From: Neorhodopirellula pilleata
GTDB lineage: Bacteria > Planctomycetota > Planctomycetia > Pirellulales > Pirellulaceae
Assembly (NCBI RefSeq): GCF_007859915.1
Contig: NZ_SJPM01000008.1
Coordinates: forward strand, 142,408 to 206,407
Direction of reading: 5' to 3'
Length of the DNA: 64,000 nucleotides
Part shown: piece after piece, positions 16,524-24,747 of the stretch
Numbering within the stretch: position 1 is the first letter of the stretch
How the letters are laid out: each line of letters starts with the position of its first letter
Notes under the pieces: generated by a model
Told to the model about the DNA's origin: nothing
The model's database searches: none
The model's input: only the letters and a program-made list of their open reading frames with translations
Made by a program: the position numbers and the translations under genes

Positions 16524-17801
16524 CTACAGAAGTGAATGAACGTAATCGGGGAAATCTGTCATCATTTCGGGTGGATGACCAGGACCGATCACGAGCGGGC
16601 CACGTTCAGGTTGATCGGCGAGTAACCCATGGCTGCCGCGGACTAACGTGGCGTCGAGCGGAATGACGTCCATTTTGTATCGCATCCCGAGCTTCTTTTG
16701 CAGCAGACGCCCGCCCGCCCGCAGTTTGCTGGTCATGAACAGTTCGCACGGGTCGTAGCCTGGTTTGCGGTGGATATCGACCGTGCGGGCGAAATCAGGA
16801 GCCAAAGCGTCATCCAGCCAATAATAATAAGTGAACCAAGCATCCGCTTCCGAAAGTGCAATCAATTGACCGCTGCGAGGATGGTCCAAGCCCAGCTCGC
16901 GCGGGCGAACGACGGCGGCCACGCCTGGCGTTTCGCCGAGCAGCTTAGCAACGACATCGATTTGTTTGGGATCACGAACATAAACATGGGCGACTTGATG
17001 ATCGGCCACGACGAACGCGTCGCAGTCGGTCGGCAATAACATCTCGCCAAAGGGGCCCTGTCGGACTTTGAGATGACCGCTTTGACGCAGCACACGGTTG
17101 AGGTGCACGGGTTGATCAACGGACGTCAATCCGTACTCGCTCACCACAACGACCTGCGCATCGATTTCGCCGGCCGCCTCGATCACCCGACCGGCCGCCG
17201 CATCGACTTCGGCGACCCGCTCGGCAGATTGAACGGGAAACCGTTGGAAGTCGTAATCGAGGTGGGGCAAATAAGCCATCGTCAATTGCGGTTGCACGCG
17301 TCGCATCACCAACGCCGTCGCATCAGCAATCCAGTCGCTCGACGCGATGCCCGCCGCCGGTCCCCAAAATGCAAAGAACGGGAACGGCCCCAAGTGCCGG
17401 GTTAATTCGCATCCGGTCCAGTCGAGCACGTCGAACGCTTTGGAACCATCGCAACCATAGTGAGGTTTAGGCGTGGCGCCGTACTTCGCCGTCGATGCTT
17501 GGTTGAACCACCAAAACATCTTGGCCGTTTCATAGCGATCATAAAAAATATCGCCTTGAATCAACGTGCGAGCCTGTTGCCAAAACCGAACTTCTTGAGT
17601 GTCGGGATATAGCCAGCCGTTGCCGACGATTCCGTGCTCGCGAGGCATCGTTCCGGTCAGCATGGTCGCTTGGCTGGTGCAAGTCACTGCCGGCACGGGG
17701 CTTGCCCAAGCCTGTGCCTTGCCGACCGCCGCCAAATGTGGAGAGTGGGGCAACCATTCCGGTGTCAAACCCACAACATTGAGGATGCATAAACGTTTCA
17801 T
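16524..17801 (-). CDS. Alkaline phosphatase superfamily phosphodiesterase (EboF-like)
   Basis: A 425-residue protein of the nucleotide pyrophosphatase/phosphodiesterase branch. PVPAVTCTSQATMLTG near residues 35-50 carries the probable Thr nucleophile, followed by PREHGIVGNGW. Later motifs are YLPHLDYDFQRF (Asp and His), VVVSEYGLTSV and LVRGSHG (His). Compared with classic NPP enzymes the first metal aspartate is absent (LNVVGLTP) and the Asp-His pair of the fourth motif is Glu-Tyr. I recall this pattern from a branch common in bacteria with ebo genes (EboF). ATG at 17801 is preferred to GTG at 17807. The gene lies 18 bases after epmA. The substrate is unknown. Confidence 0.75.
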   Translation of the reverse strand: MKRLCILNVVGLTPEWLPHSPHLAAVGKAQAWASPVPAVTCTSQATMLTGTMPREHGIVGNGWLYPDTQEVRFWQQARTLIQGDIFYDRYETAKMFWWFNQASTAKYGATPKPHYGCDGSKAFDVLDWTGCELTRHLGPFPFFAFWGPAAGIASSDWIADATALVMRRVQPQLTMAYLPHLDYDFQRFPVQSAERVAEVDAAAGRVIEAAGEIDAQVVVVSEYGLTSVDQPVHLNRVLRQSGHLKVRQGPFGEMLLPTDCDAFVVADHQVAHVYVRDPKQIDVVAKLLGETPGVAAVVRPRELGLDHPRSGQLIALSEADAWFTYYYWLDDALAPDFARTVDIHRKPGYDPCELFMTSKLRAGGRLLQKKLGMRYKMDVIPLDATLVRGSHGLLADQPERGPLVIGPGHPPEMMTDFPDYVHSLL

Positions 17802-17819
17802 GAGCACCGCACCTTATTC

Positions 17820-18803
17820 CTAGGCAACGTCGATCGTCAACGGAGCGACTTCGCGAATGTGGGCGGCTCCGCATTGCAACATGGCGAGTCGGTCGACCCC
17901 CACGGCCACACCGCTGCATTTGGGCAATCCTTTCCTCATCGCCCCGACCAACGTGGTCTGTGTTGGCAAAGGGTCACGACCGTTCTGTCTTCGCGTTGCG
18001 TTGTTGATCTCGAAGCGTCGGACGAGTTCGTCGGCGTCGAGCAATTCGTCGTATCCGTTGGCCAACTCCATCCCGCGATAAAACAATTCGAAACGTTCGG
18101 CAAACCGAGGATCGTCAGCACAGGGCCGTGCCAAGGCCGCTTGAGTGACCGGATAGCGAGTCAAAATAGCGGGGACAGTTTGCCCGAGGGTGGGTTCAAC
18201 GTGATGGGAAATCAAGACATCGAGCAACGCGTCCCGGTCTCCTGCCATCGATTCAGCCAGCCCCGCGTCGATCTCGGCAACCCGGTCTCCCAGTTGTTCG
18301 ACCGCGCAGGTGACCGGATCGAGATCCAAGACTCGCACAAACGCGTCTAGGTAGCTAACCGTTTCAAATCGATCGGTTTCGAAAACCGTTTGGGCGAGTC
18401 GTCCTAGCAACTCGATCGCCGACGCCGCGTTTCCGCCGACTTCGTACCATTCCAACATGGTGAACTCGACATTATGTCGCACCCCGATCTCCGCACGCCG
18501 AAAAACTGGGACGATCGCGAAGACTGACGGGGCTCCATCGGCAAGCAGTCGCTTCATCGCGGACTCAGGCGAGGTTTGCAAAAAGTAACGATCGCTCGAA
18601 AAATCCTCCGCGCCGCCCCCCACTGCAAGCCCAATTTCACTTCGGGGGATCGAAATCGGATCTAAAAACGCGTCCACGACACAGTCCCGGCTCAGGCACG
18701 GGGGTTGGACTTCGATGAAGCCTCGCTCGTGAAAAAAACAGCGGATTTGACGCAACAATCGGTCTCTTTGGATCAGACGGCTGGCTAGTTCCGAGGACAT
18801 CAA
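17820..18803 (-). CDS. epmA: Elongation factor P lysylation enzyme EpmA
   Basis: A 327-residue class II lysyl-tRNA synthetase paralogue (GenX/PoxA), lacking the anticodon-binding domain of true synthetases. Motif 2 is seen as VFRRAEIGVRHNVEFTMLEWY (split here as residues around 100-120), and motif 3 as GVAVGVDRLAML near the C-terminus. YFLQTSPESAMKRLL is also typical. EpmA attaches beta-lysine to a conserved lysine of elongation factor P. Neither efp nor the aminomutase gene epmB is in the window. The start may be 18803 or the next codon (18800). It leads a minus-strand group with the EboF-like and peptidase genes. The call is confident. Confidence 0.93.
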   Translation of the reverse strand: MMSSELASRLIQRDRLLRQIRCFFHERGFIEVQPPCLSRDCVVDAFLDPISIPRSEIGLAVGGGAEDFSSDRYFLQTSPESAMKRLLADGAPSVFAIVPVFRRAEIGVRHNVEFTMLEWYEVGGNAASAIELLGRLAQTVFETDRFETVSYLDAFVRVLDLDPVTCAVEQLGDRVAEIDAGLAESMAGDRDALLDVLISHHVEPTLGQTVPAILTRYPVTQAALARPCADDPRFAERFELFYRGMELANGYDELLDADELVRRFEINNATRRQNGRDPLPTQTTLVGAMRKGLPKCSGVAVGVDRLAMLQCGAAHIREVAPLTIDVA

Positions 18804-18989
18804 ATGGGCTCAATCGCGGGGACATCGGGGTGTCGCAAAAAACAATTACAAATCCGTTACATGTCCGTGTCCAGGCGGTGACATGAATTGCTCGGGCGTT
18901 TGATACGATTCGGGCGGAAAGACGGCACTTCGGTGGCGTTTAGGATTGTCACCCATTTTTGTCACCACGAGACTAGGACCCGTTCTCTG

Positions 18990-20126
18990 ATGTCGACTGT
19001 TATCGAACCTTCCCGCTCACGCGGCGGAACCACCCATACTCACCCCGCCCCCGCCGACGTTGACGCCAACGTTGAAACGCTCGACCCCAAGGACGCTGAG
19101 ATTTGGAATCGTCCTGGACTGGAGGGTTATACGAGCCCCGAAAGCGAATCTGAAACTTCCTTGGATCATCCGGCCGATGAAGACGCGGACGCTTTGTCCT
19201 CGCTCGTCGCCCAGAAAGCAGCCAAGAAGCTGGACATGGCTCGCCCGACCGTTGCCGATCGCAAACGAATGGACAACCTAAGCTACTGGGCAATCGGATG
19301 GCTTGTCGTTGCCCACGTGGTTTGTCTGGCGGCTCCGTCGTATTTCACTTGGTCGGCGCTAGGCGTCGCGTTAGTGATGCACTGGATTGCCGGTAGCCTC
19401 GGGATTTGCCTGGGTTATCACCGCATGCTGACGCACAGCGGAATGAAGACGTACAACTGGGTCCGTTATCTGTTCGCCGGAATCGGATGTTTCGCCGGCG
19501 AAGGCTCGCCGTTGGACTGGGTCGCCGACCACCGCAAGCACCACGCGCACAGCGATCAAGAAGGCGATCCGCACTCGCCCAACGACGGAAGCATCTGGAG
19601 CCACATGTTCTGGTTGGCGTTCCACACCCACGGTGGCGATCGCAAAACATACTTGGAACGTTGGGCACCGGACCTGTACAAAGATCCGATGATGCGTGCG
19701 TTCGACATGTTGTTCTTGCCGATTCACATCCTTGTCTCGGTCGCGCTGTTCGGAATCGGCTACGCGATCGCCGGTTTCGACTATGGCATGTCGTTACTGT
19801 TGTGGGGCATGTTCGTCCGTTTGGTCGCCGTGTTGCACGCGACTTGGATGGTCAACAGTGCCTCGCACATGTTCGGCTATAAGAACTACGAAACGACCGA
19901 TGACAGCCGAAATAACTGGCTGGTCGCGATCGTCGCCTACGGCGAAGGTTGGCACAACAACCACCACGCCTACCCACGGATGGCCAAGCACGGCCACAAG
20001 TGGTGGGAGTTCGACATCACTTGGCAAGCGATCCGCTTGCTGCGTGCCGTCGGATTGGTTTGGGACGTAGTCGATTACCGAACCGCCGCCGAAAAACGAG
20101 CTGCCGCCGCCGCCAAGCAGGCCTAA
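18990..20126 (+). CDS. Membrane fatty acyl-CoA desaturase
   Basis: A 378-residue delta-9-type acyl desaturase. The three histidine boxes for the di-iron centre are present: HRMLTH, HRKHHAHSD and WHNNHHAYP. The protein has about four membrane segments (VVAHVVCLAAPSYF, ALVMHWIAGSLGICL, LPIHILVSVALFGIGY and SLLLWGMFVRLVAVL). It would introduce a double bond into saturated acyl chains and so adjust membrane fluidity. ATG at 18990 is preferred over 18888, because the first 34 residues of the longer frame look non-coding. The 75-residue N-terminal region before the first membrane segment is hydrophilic and acidic, longer than usual. Followed by a 751-base repeat-rich gap. Confidence 0.92.
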   Translation: MSTVIEPSRSRGGTTHTHPAPADVDANVETLDPKDAEIWNRPGLEGYTSPESESETSLDHPADEDADALSSLVAQKAAKKLDMARPTVADRKRMDNLSYWAIGWLVVAHVVCLAAPSYFTWSALGVALVMHWIAGSLGICLGYHRMLTHSGMKTYNWVRYLFAGIGCFAGEGSPLDWVADHRKHHAHSDQEGDPHSPNDGSIWSHMFWLAFHTHGGDRKTYLERWAPDLYKDPMMRAFDMLFLPIHILVSVALFGIGYAIAGFDYGMSLLLWGMFVRLVAVLHATWMVNSASHMFGYKNYETTDDSRNNWLVAIVAYGEGWHNNHHAYPRMAKHGHKWWEFDITWQAIRLLRAVGLVWDVVDYRTAAEKRAAAAAKQA

Positions 20127-20162
20127 CGCGTTCTGAACCATCGGCTGGGGCGCAGCCGCTCA

Positions 20163-20200
20163 AGTAGGCTGGGTCGCCGCCGCTTCGGCGGAGACCCGGC
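20163..20200. repeat. GTAGGCTGGG palindromic element, copy 3
   Basis: A near-perfect inverted repeat: AGTAGGCTGGGTCGCCGCCG, then CTTCGG, then a complementary arm ending GAGACCCGGC. It lies 37 bases after the desaturase stop and could form a strong hairpin at the 3' end of that transcript. Two related copies lie at 13829 and 14071. Confidence 0.7.
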
Positions 20201-20286
20201 ATCGCGCACCGATTAACCCGCCCGCAACTTAGCGAGCGTCGCTACATCGTTCATCGCCGCGTTTCGTGTTATTTGAACCCGGTTGA

Positions 20287-20440
20287 TACAAGCCCGAAGG
20301 GCAAGGGCGTGTTGATTTGATCGTAACCCGCTGCGTGAGCGAAGGATTCATCTCCTTGAAGTCCTTTGTATGTATCCCTCGCTCACGCTTCGGGTTGCGA
20401 TGAGGACTCAATGTACAGCCCTTTGCGCATCGGGCTTGTA
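20287..20440. repeat. Long palindromic repeat, copy B
   Basis: The same family as copies at 7540, 24335, 24502 and 57682. The left arm starts ACAAGCCCGAAGGGC, continues with GTGTTGATTTGATCGTAACC and ends GCGAAGGAT. The right arm starts ATCCCTCGCTCACGC and ends CATCGGGCTTGTAT. Here the outer part of the arms (ACAAGCCCGA with TCGGGCTTGT) differs from the CGCTAGCGG ends of the other copies. The loop again contains AAGTCCTTTGTATGT. Stem mismatches indicate drift. Confidence 0.85.
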
Positions 20441-20488
20441 TGGTTGTTGCAGAGCCGCATTAAGGCTCAGATCAGGCCGAGGAAAACG

Positions 20489-20530
20489 AAAAAAGGCGAG
20501 GCCGGCTCCGAAGAACCGACCCCGCCTCGC
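20489..20530 (-). terminator. Intrinsic terminator with UUCG loop, minus strand
   Basis: On the minus strand a GC-rich stem (GCGAGGCGGGGTCGGTTC, four-base TTCG loop, GAGCCGGCCTCGCC, with small internal loops) is followed at once by TTTTTT and another T-rich stretch. This is a strong factor-independent terminator. No credible minus-strand gene lies upstream of it (20531-20877), so it probably ends an unannotated small RNA. On the plus strand there is no T-run, so it does not serve the desaturase gene. Confidence 0.75.
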
Positions 20531-20700
20531 ACGGGGGGACGCTTAATATCTTGGTGTAGTTTTCATGTTGTCGTTGGCGTTCCCTCGACAAACTAACCAT
20601 AGTCCGAATCCCGGCCGGTTCGAGCCGCTCGGTCCGATTTCTTAACGAATCGCGCTCCCCTCTTCCCCAACGCTTCCGGTCGTGGCACTGGTAGCGGTTT
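20531..20700 (-). ncRNA. Candidate small RNA ending at the orphan terminator
   Basis: The region directly upstream of the minus-strand terminator at 20489-20530 has no convincing protein gene: the only long frame runs through the terminator. It contains a compact dyad (CGAGCGGCTCGAACCGGCCGG around 20609-20629 on the minus strand) and a weak -10-like TATGGT near 20597. The transcript could be about 110 to 210 nucleotides. I compared it by eye with tmRNA, signal recognition particle RNA, RNase P RNA and tRNA consensus segments and saw none. The 5' end is unknown and the call rests mainly on the terminator. Confidence 0.35.
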
Positions 20701-20819
20701 TGTGTGCGCGGATGAAACACCTGGACACTATCTTCGGGTTTTTCATGAAGATGTGCTCGGCTTTGGATTGAGTCCTGGCGAACTTATGCCGATTGAAACG
20801 GTTGGAGGGGGGCCTCCGT

Positions 20820-20841
20820 CACAAAGGGATCATCCTTTGTG
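20820..20841 (+). promoter_or_regulatory. Hairpin in the leader of the secreted-protein gene
   Basis: A perfect eight-base-pair stem (CACAAAGG, loop GATCAT, CCTTTGTG) lies 36 bases upstream of the ATG at 20878. It could be a transcript-stabilising 5' stem or an operator. No T-run follows, so it is unlikely to be a terminator. Confidence 0.35.
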
Positions 20842-20877
20842 TCCATTTCATCGAATACTGAAACGGAAGCGACGGAT

Positions 20878-21951
20878 ATGTCACGGACAAACAGGAACGG
20901 GAATCAGGTGGATTGGGTTCGAGCCGGAGTATTCCGGGTCGGCCGCTGCTCAGCATTGGTCGCTGCTTGTGCCGCGTGGCTGGTCACGACCGTGACGGCC
21001 GATCAAGCGGTCGCTCAGCGGCCTGTTGTACCTGGAACGGGCGTGGAGCTTTTGGGCGTGTCGGATGATTTCGAAGACCCGAATTGGCGATACATCCCCA
21101 ACAATCCCAAAAGTACCGAGGACATCGACGATAACCAACGAGCTCCGTTGGGAAAAAGTAGCAATGGTCGTTGGTACGAGGGCGTCAAACGGGGCCACCC
21201 TGATGTTGTTCAACGGGTACCAACACCCGCCGGCGGTTTACCCGGAAGCCAAGGTTCGTTGTTGATGCGAAGCAAATTCACCGGCATTCCGGGGATGTCC
21301 AGCGGCACCATGCACCAAGACGATTTCATCTGCAACGTACAGTATCGGTTGAACCGACGTATCGACATCTCTGAAGTGCCCAGCGTCACGACGCGTGTGT
21401 TCTTACCGCCGGTCGCCGAATGGGAGAACCGATCCGGGCCGCATTTCGGATTCCGTCTCGCGTTGGAAACTACCGCAATGATCGAAGAGGAAGTCGGTTT
21501 CTTTAAAATGAAACGAGAAGAGCTGGGTAACGAAATCTATTGGCCGGGCATGTTCATCGAGTTCGAAAGCAAAGACCAAACTCGCAAGCCACACGATTAT
21601 GCCTACTTGCGAATCCGCAGCAACAAGAATGGCGGCGACTTCCGTGGACCGCAGATCACGACGACCGGATGGTGGACGTTGGGACTTAGCTGCACCCCCG
21701 ACGGAATGGTGCATTATTATGCGGCTCCTGGAATCGATGAACTGACCGAGGAAGATTACATTACCAGTCAATTCCCCTACAGTTACCAAGCCGAACGGAT
21801 GCGAACGTTCTTCTACAATGTATGCAGTGCCGACGACGGTCAACGTTGGAGCACTTCGTTCATTGTGGATGATCCGAAGGTGTACGTCGTCCGTCCCAAA
21901 GGCAATATCCAAACCGCGGGACGACCGAAAACCACCAGTCGCAGTCGTTAG
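20878..21951 (+). CDS. Secreted protein of unknown function
   Basis: A 357-residue protein starting with ATG at 20878 (a GTG at 20839 would add 13 residues). A twin-Arg-free signal peptide is visible: basic N-terminus, hydrophobic stretch with ALVAACAAWLVTTVTA, cleavage near AVAQ. The mature protein has no recognised catalytic motif. It contains aromatic-rich strands (FGFRLALETTA, GWWTLGLSCTPDG, DYAYLRIRSNKNG) suggesting a beta-sandwich, perhaps LamG- or carbohydrate-binding-like. The C-terminal tail is basic with a run of Thr, Ser and Arg. It looks like a Planctomycetes-specific exported protein, but I do not recognise a family. It is preceded by a hairpin and followed by an inverted repeat. 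Confidence 0.7.
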   Translation: MSRTNRNGNQVDWVRAGVFRVGRCSALVAACAAWLVTTVTADQAVAQRPVVPGTGVELLGVSDDFEDPNWRYIPNNPKSTEDIDDNQRAPLGKSSNGRWYEGVKRGHPDVVQRVPTPAGGLPGSQGSLLMRSKFTGIPGMSSGTMHQDDFICNVQYRLNRRIDISEVPSVTTRVFLPPVAEWENRSGPHFGFRLALETTAMIEEEVGFFKMKREELGNEIYWPGMFIEFESKDQTRKPHDYAYLRIRSNKNGGDFRGPQITTTGWWTLGLSCTPDGMVHYYAAPGIDELTEEDYITSQFPYSYQAERMRTFFYNVCSADDGQRWSTSFIVDDPKVYVVRPKGNIQTAGRPKTTSRSR

Positions 21952-21968
21952 GTGTGTCAGCGTCTTGA

Positions 21969-22032
21969 GTAGCGGGAGTCGCAAGACTTCCGATTTAACT
22001 GGTGGAATCTGAATTCTTGCGAATCCAGCTAC
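21969..22032. repeat. GTAGC-GGA-TCGCAAGA inverted repeat, copy 1
   Basis: Two copies of a 24-base unit in inverted orientation. The left unit starts GTAGCGGGAGTCGCAAGACT. The right unit, read on the other strand, starts GTAGCTGGATTCGCAAGAAT. Both units also have an internal dyad (AGTC..GACT, ATTC..GAAT). A related pair is at 57594-57660. It lies between the secreted-protein gene and the DUF952 fusion gene. Confidence 0.75.
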
Positions 22033-22056
22033 GATAGTCAGAGTTAGAAAGAACGC

Positions 22057-22908
22057 ATGAACTCCACTTCCATCTGCAAGATCGTTTCTCGAGAACAACT
22101 CAACGCGGCAATCGCGAGCGGGCGGTTCGACGGATCAACGCACGATCAGGCTGACGGTTTTCTTCATTTTTCCACGCCGAGCCAACTCGCCGGCACGCTC
22201 GCGGCTCATTATGCCGACGCGCAGGAACTGTGGTTATTGCGGTGCGACGTAGTTGGATTCGGAGACGAACTCCGTTGGGAGGCGTCACGCGGGGGAGAAC
22301 TGTTTCCGCATCTCTATGCGGACTTGGAGATGCAACGAGTCACATCCATCCAGCCGATCCGTTTGTCGCATTCTGGTGCGGCACATCCGCTTTCGATTCG
22401 GCGGCGGATTCTCTATCTACATGGATGGCAAAGTGTTGTCGGTGGCGTCAAGCCATCGAGCTTGCGAGCGGCCGGCCACGAAGTCATCGAACCGGAACTC
22501 GACGACGATGACTTTGAATCGGCATGGCAATCCGCGCAAGAAGCCTACGATCGACATCGGCCGGAACTCGTTGTCGGGTCTTCCCGCGGAGGCGCGTTAG
22601 CGGTCAACCTGAACTTGCCGGCTCGCGTTCCTCGAATCGTCCTCTGTCCGGCTTGGAAGAAGTGGGGCGTCGCCACCCGCGTACCGGTCAACACGTTGGT
22701 ATTGCATTCCAGCCAAGACGATGTGATCGCGTTTGCCGATTCAATGATGTTGATAAAGAATAGTGAGATTCCGATGTCTCATTTGATCGAAACCGGCTCG
22801 GACCATCGCCTGGCGACACCGGATGCGATTGACCAGCTCAACGCCGCATGTATCGAATTTCCTGATCGGATGTTTCGCCCGTGGTCTTCGATCGAGTTGA
22901 TCGAATGA
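22057..22908 (+). CDS. DUF952 domain fused to an alpha/beta-hydrolase
   Basis: A 283-residue two-domain protein. Residues 1-105 match DUF952: a start like ICKIVSREQLNAAI, then DGFLHFSTPSQLAGTLAAHY and FPHLYADLEMQRV. Residues 115-275 are a small serine hydrolase: ILYLHGWQSVVGGVK at the start, nucleophile elbow LVVGSSRGGALAV, acid residue in VLHSSQDDVI, and His in IETGSDHRL. That half resembles YqiA/RBBP9-like esterases. DUF952 proteins normally stand alone, so the fusion may indicate that both parts act on one substrate, possibly an ester or ADP-ribose-like adduct. It overlaps the permease gene by four bases. No signal peptide; cytoplasmic. Confidence 0.75.
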   Translation: MNSTSICKIVSREQLNAAIASGRFDGSTHDQADGFLHFSTPSQLAGTLAAHYADAQELWLLRCDVVGFGDELRWEASRGGELFPHLYADLEMQRVTSIQPIRLSHSGAAHPLSIRRRILYLHGWQSVVGGVKPSSLRAAGHEVIEPELDDDDFESAWQSAQEAYDRHRPELVVGSSRGGALAVNLNLPARVPRIVLCPAWKKWGVATRVPVNTLVLHSSQDDVIAFADSMMLIKNSEIPMSHLIETGSDHRLATPDAIDQLNAACIEFPDRMFRPWSSIELIE

Positions 22909-24224
22909 CCGAAACCGAACCATCTCGCGAGCGTCCACTGAACCAACTATCGTTGGTGGCAATCGTTGTCGCGAGCATGATCGGGGCGGGCGTTTTCACA
23001 ACGAGCGGCTTTGCGGTTGCCGACTTGCGAAGTCCGCACTGGGTCATGGCGGCATGGTGCATCGGCGGCCTTATCGCCTGCTGCGGGGCCGTTAGCTATG
23101 GACATTTGGCTAGGTTGCTGATCGATAACGGCGGCGAGTACTTATTCTTGACTCGCTTCGTCCATCCTGCGGTCGGGTTCATCGCCGGTTGGGTATCGTT
23201 TCTCGCCGGTTTTACCGGCGCAGGAGCGCTCGCCGCGATCGCTTTGGAAGGTTACGCGCTGCCGCCGGATCAACGACCAGACTGGCTGCCTACGGGATCG
23301 ATTGCCATGGCAGCGGTCTTGATCGGGACCTTGGCACACGCATTTCATACCCAACGGGGAGCTGGCACTCACAACTTGCTCGTGTTCGGCAAGTTGATTT
23401 TGGTCGGCTTGTTCATCGTGATCGCGTTATCGTCGTTGCGAAGTTGGACCGGATCGATCGGTCGGTTCGATGAACAACCCACGCCGACGGTCTTTGCGTT
23501 GGCAACGTCAGTGATGTGGATCTCGCTAAGCTATTGCGGATTCAACGCGGCGATCTATGTCGCGGCCGAAGCTGAGGGCGGTTGGACGGTGGTCGCCGGT
23601 TCAATGATCAAGAGCACCGTCGGAGTCACGATCATCTATTTGTTGCTCAACGCGATCTTCCTCTACGGCCCACCAGTCGATGCGATCGCCGGGGAGCAAA
23701 ATATCGCGGTGATCGCGGCTCGCTCGATCAGTGGTGAGCCGCTGGCGATGTTGGTTCGTGTGGCGATTTGTTTGGCACTCGCGTCGAGCGTTTCGTCAAC
23801 GATCATGGCCGGGCCAAGAGTATACGCAAAGATGGCTCAAGACGGCGTCTTTCCCGCTTGGTTCGAGTCATCCGTCTCGCCGCCGACTCGATCGGTGTGG
23901 TTGCAAGGCATTGCGATGGCGATGGTCGTTTCCGTCTCGCAATTGCAGGACCTGCTCGGGTATCTCGGATTAACGTTGTCGTTATGTTCAGCCGCCACGG
24001 TGGCGATACTGGTCACGCGATCGCACGGCGATTTTCGAATCGGTCGTATCGGATCGATCGCGGCGTGGATTTATGTTTTGGCGACGTGCGTGATTGCGGG
24101 TTTGGCCGCGTGGCACCGCCCTGGGCAAGCCACCGCAACCATCATGACGCTCGTTTCCGGCGGACTCGTTTACTGGATCATCGTTCAGGTCCGCCAACGT
24201 CGTCAGCCGAATGAGCTACAATAG
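22905..24224 (+). CDS. APC-family amino acid permease
   Basis: A 439-residue membrane protein with about 12 hydrophobic segments. The first carries the family signature IGAGVFTTSGF (residues 26-36), the unwound helix that binds the substrate amine and carboxyl. Conserved features follow in order: GGLIACCGAVSYGHLARL, GGEYLFLTRFVHPAVGFIAGW and a helix with VYAKMAQDGVFPAWF, typical of APC transporters. The start ATG at 22905 overlaps the stop of the DUF952 fusion gene (ATGA). Substrate cannot be told from sequence; amino acids or related amines are likely. A 523-base repeat-rich gap follows. Confidence 0.88.
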   Translation: MTETEPSRERPLNQLSLVAIVVASMIGAGVFTTSGFAVADLRSPHWVMAAWCIGGLIACCGAVSYGHLARLLIDNGGEYLFLTRFVHPAVGFIAGWVSFLAGFTGAGALAAIALEGYALPPDQRPDWLPTGSIAMAAVLIGTLAHAFHTQRGAGTHNLLVFGKLILVGLFIVIALSSLRSWTGSIGRFDEQPTPTVFALATSVMWISLSYCGFNAAIYVAAEAEGGWTVVAGSMIKSTVGVTIIYLLLNAIFLYGPPVDAIAGEQNIAVIAARSISGEPLAMLVRVAICLALASSVSSTIMAGPRVYAKMAQDGVFPAWFESSVSPPTRSVWLQGIAMAMVVSVSQLQDLLGYLGLTLSLCSAATVAILVTRSHGDFRIGRIGSIAAWIYVLATCVIAGLAAWHRPGQATATIMTLVSGGLVYWIIVQVRQRRQPNELQ

Positions 24225-24288
24225 CGGAAGTCCTGATTTTCGGTTTTCGCTAATTCAGTTATCGCCGCATTCGGTTTTCACTCGTTTG

Positions 24289-24661
24289 CCGGCGTGTTGA
24301 TTTAGTGCGTTCGTCATTTTTTGTGAGCCGATGGCGCTAGCGGCGTGTTGATTTAATCGTAACCCGAAGCGTGAGCGAGGGATTAAACGCCATTAATTCC
24401 TTTGTATGTATCCCTCGCTCACGCTTCGGGTTACGATGCAAACTAAATCAACAGCCCGCTAGCCACGGGTTCCGAATGGTGGCTTATTTGCCGTAAAGCC
24501 TGCGTCTAGCGGTCTGTTGATTTAATCGTAACCCGAAGCGTGAGCGAGGGATTAAACGCCATTAAGTCCTTTGTATGTATCCCTCGCTCACGCTTCGGGT
24601 TTCGATGAGGACTAAATCAACAGCCCGCTAGCGCCGTCGGCTCACTAAATCAACACGCCGT
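24289..24661. repeat. Nested pair of long palindromic repeats, copies C1 and C2
   Basis: Two tandem copies of the long palindrome, at 24335-24463 and 24502-24633. In each, the arms run from CTAGCGG through TGTTGATTTAATCGTAACCC to GTGAGCGAGGGAT, with a loop containing AAACGCCATTAA and CTTTGTATGT, then the complementary arm ending CAACAGCCCGCTAG. Both copies are enclosed by a third, outer inverted repeat (about 24289-24342 with 24630-24661: GGCGTGTTGATTTAGTG and TGAGCCGA with their complements). The nested layout suggests insertion of one element inside another. It fills most of the 523-base gap between 24225 and 24747, where no gene is seen. Confidence 0.88.
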
Positions 24662-24747
24662 TGCGCGTTGGGCCTGTATGTTTGCGGCGTAGCCGCCTTA
24701 AAGAAACTCGATTGCAATCACAATCATTAAAGCGTCTGTTGACAAAA

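Noticed and set aside
20609..20640. tRNA T-arm-like GGTTCGAGCC
   Set aside because: The flanking bases do not form a T-stem, acceptor stem or anticodon arm on either strand.
20490..20700. tmRNA, because the minus strand encodes a tag-like stretch (ANDNMKTTPRY)
   Set aside because: The tag should end in Ala-Ala or similar, and neither a tRNA-like end nor the conserved 5' segment is present.
20472..20720. An 82-residue minus-strand frame
   Set aside because: It runs straight through the strong terminator at 20489-20530 and has a random-looking, Arg/Ser-rich composition.
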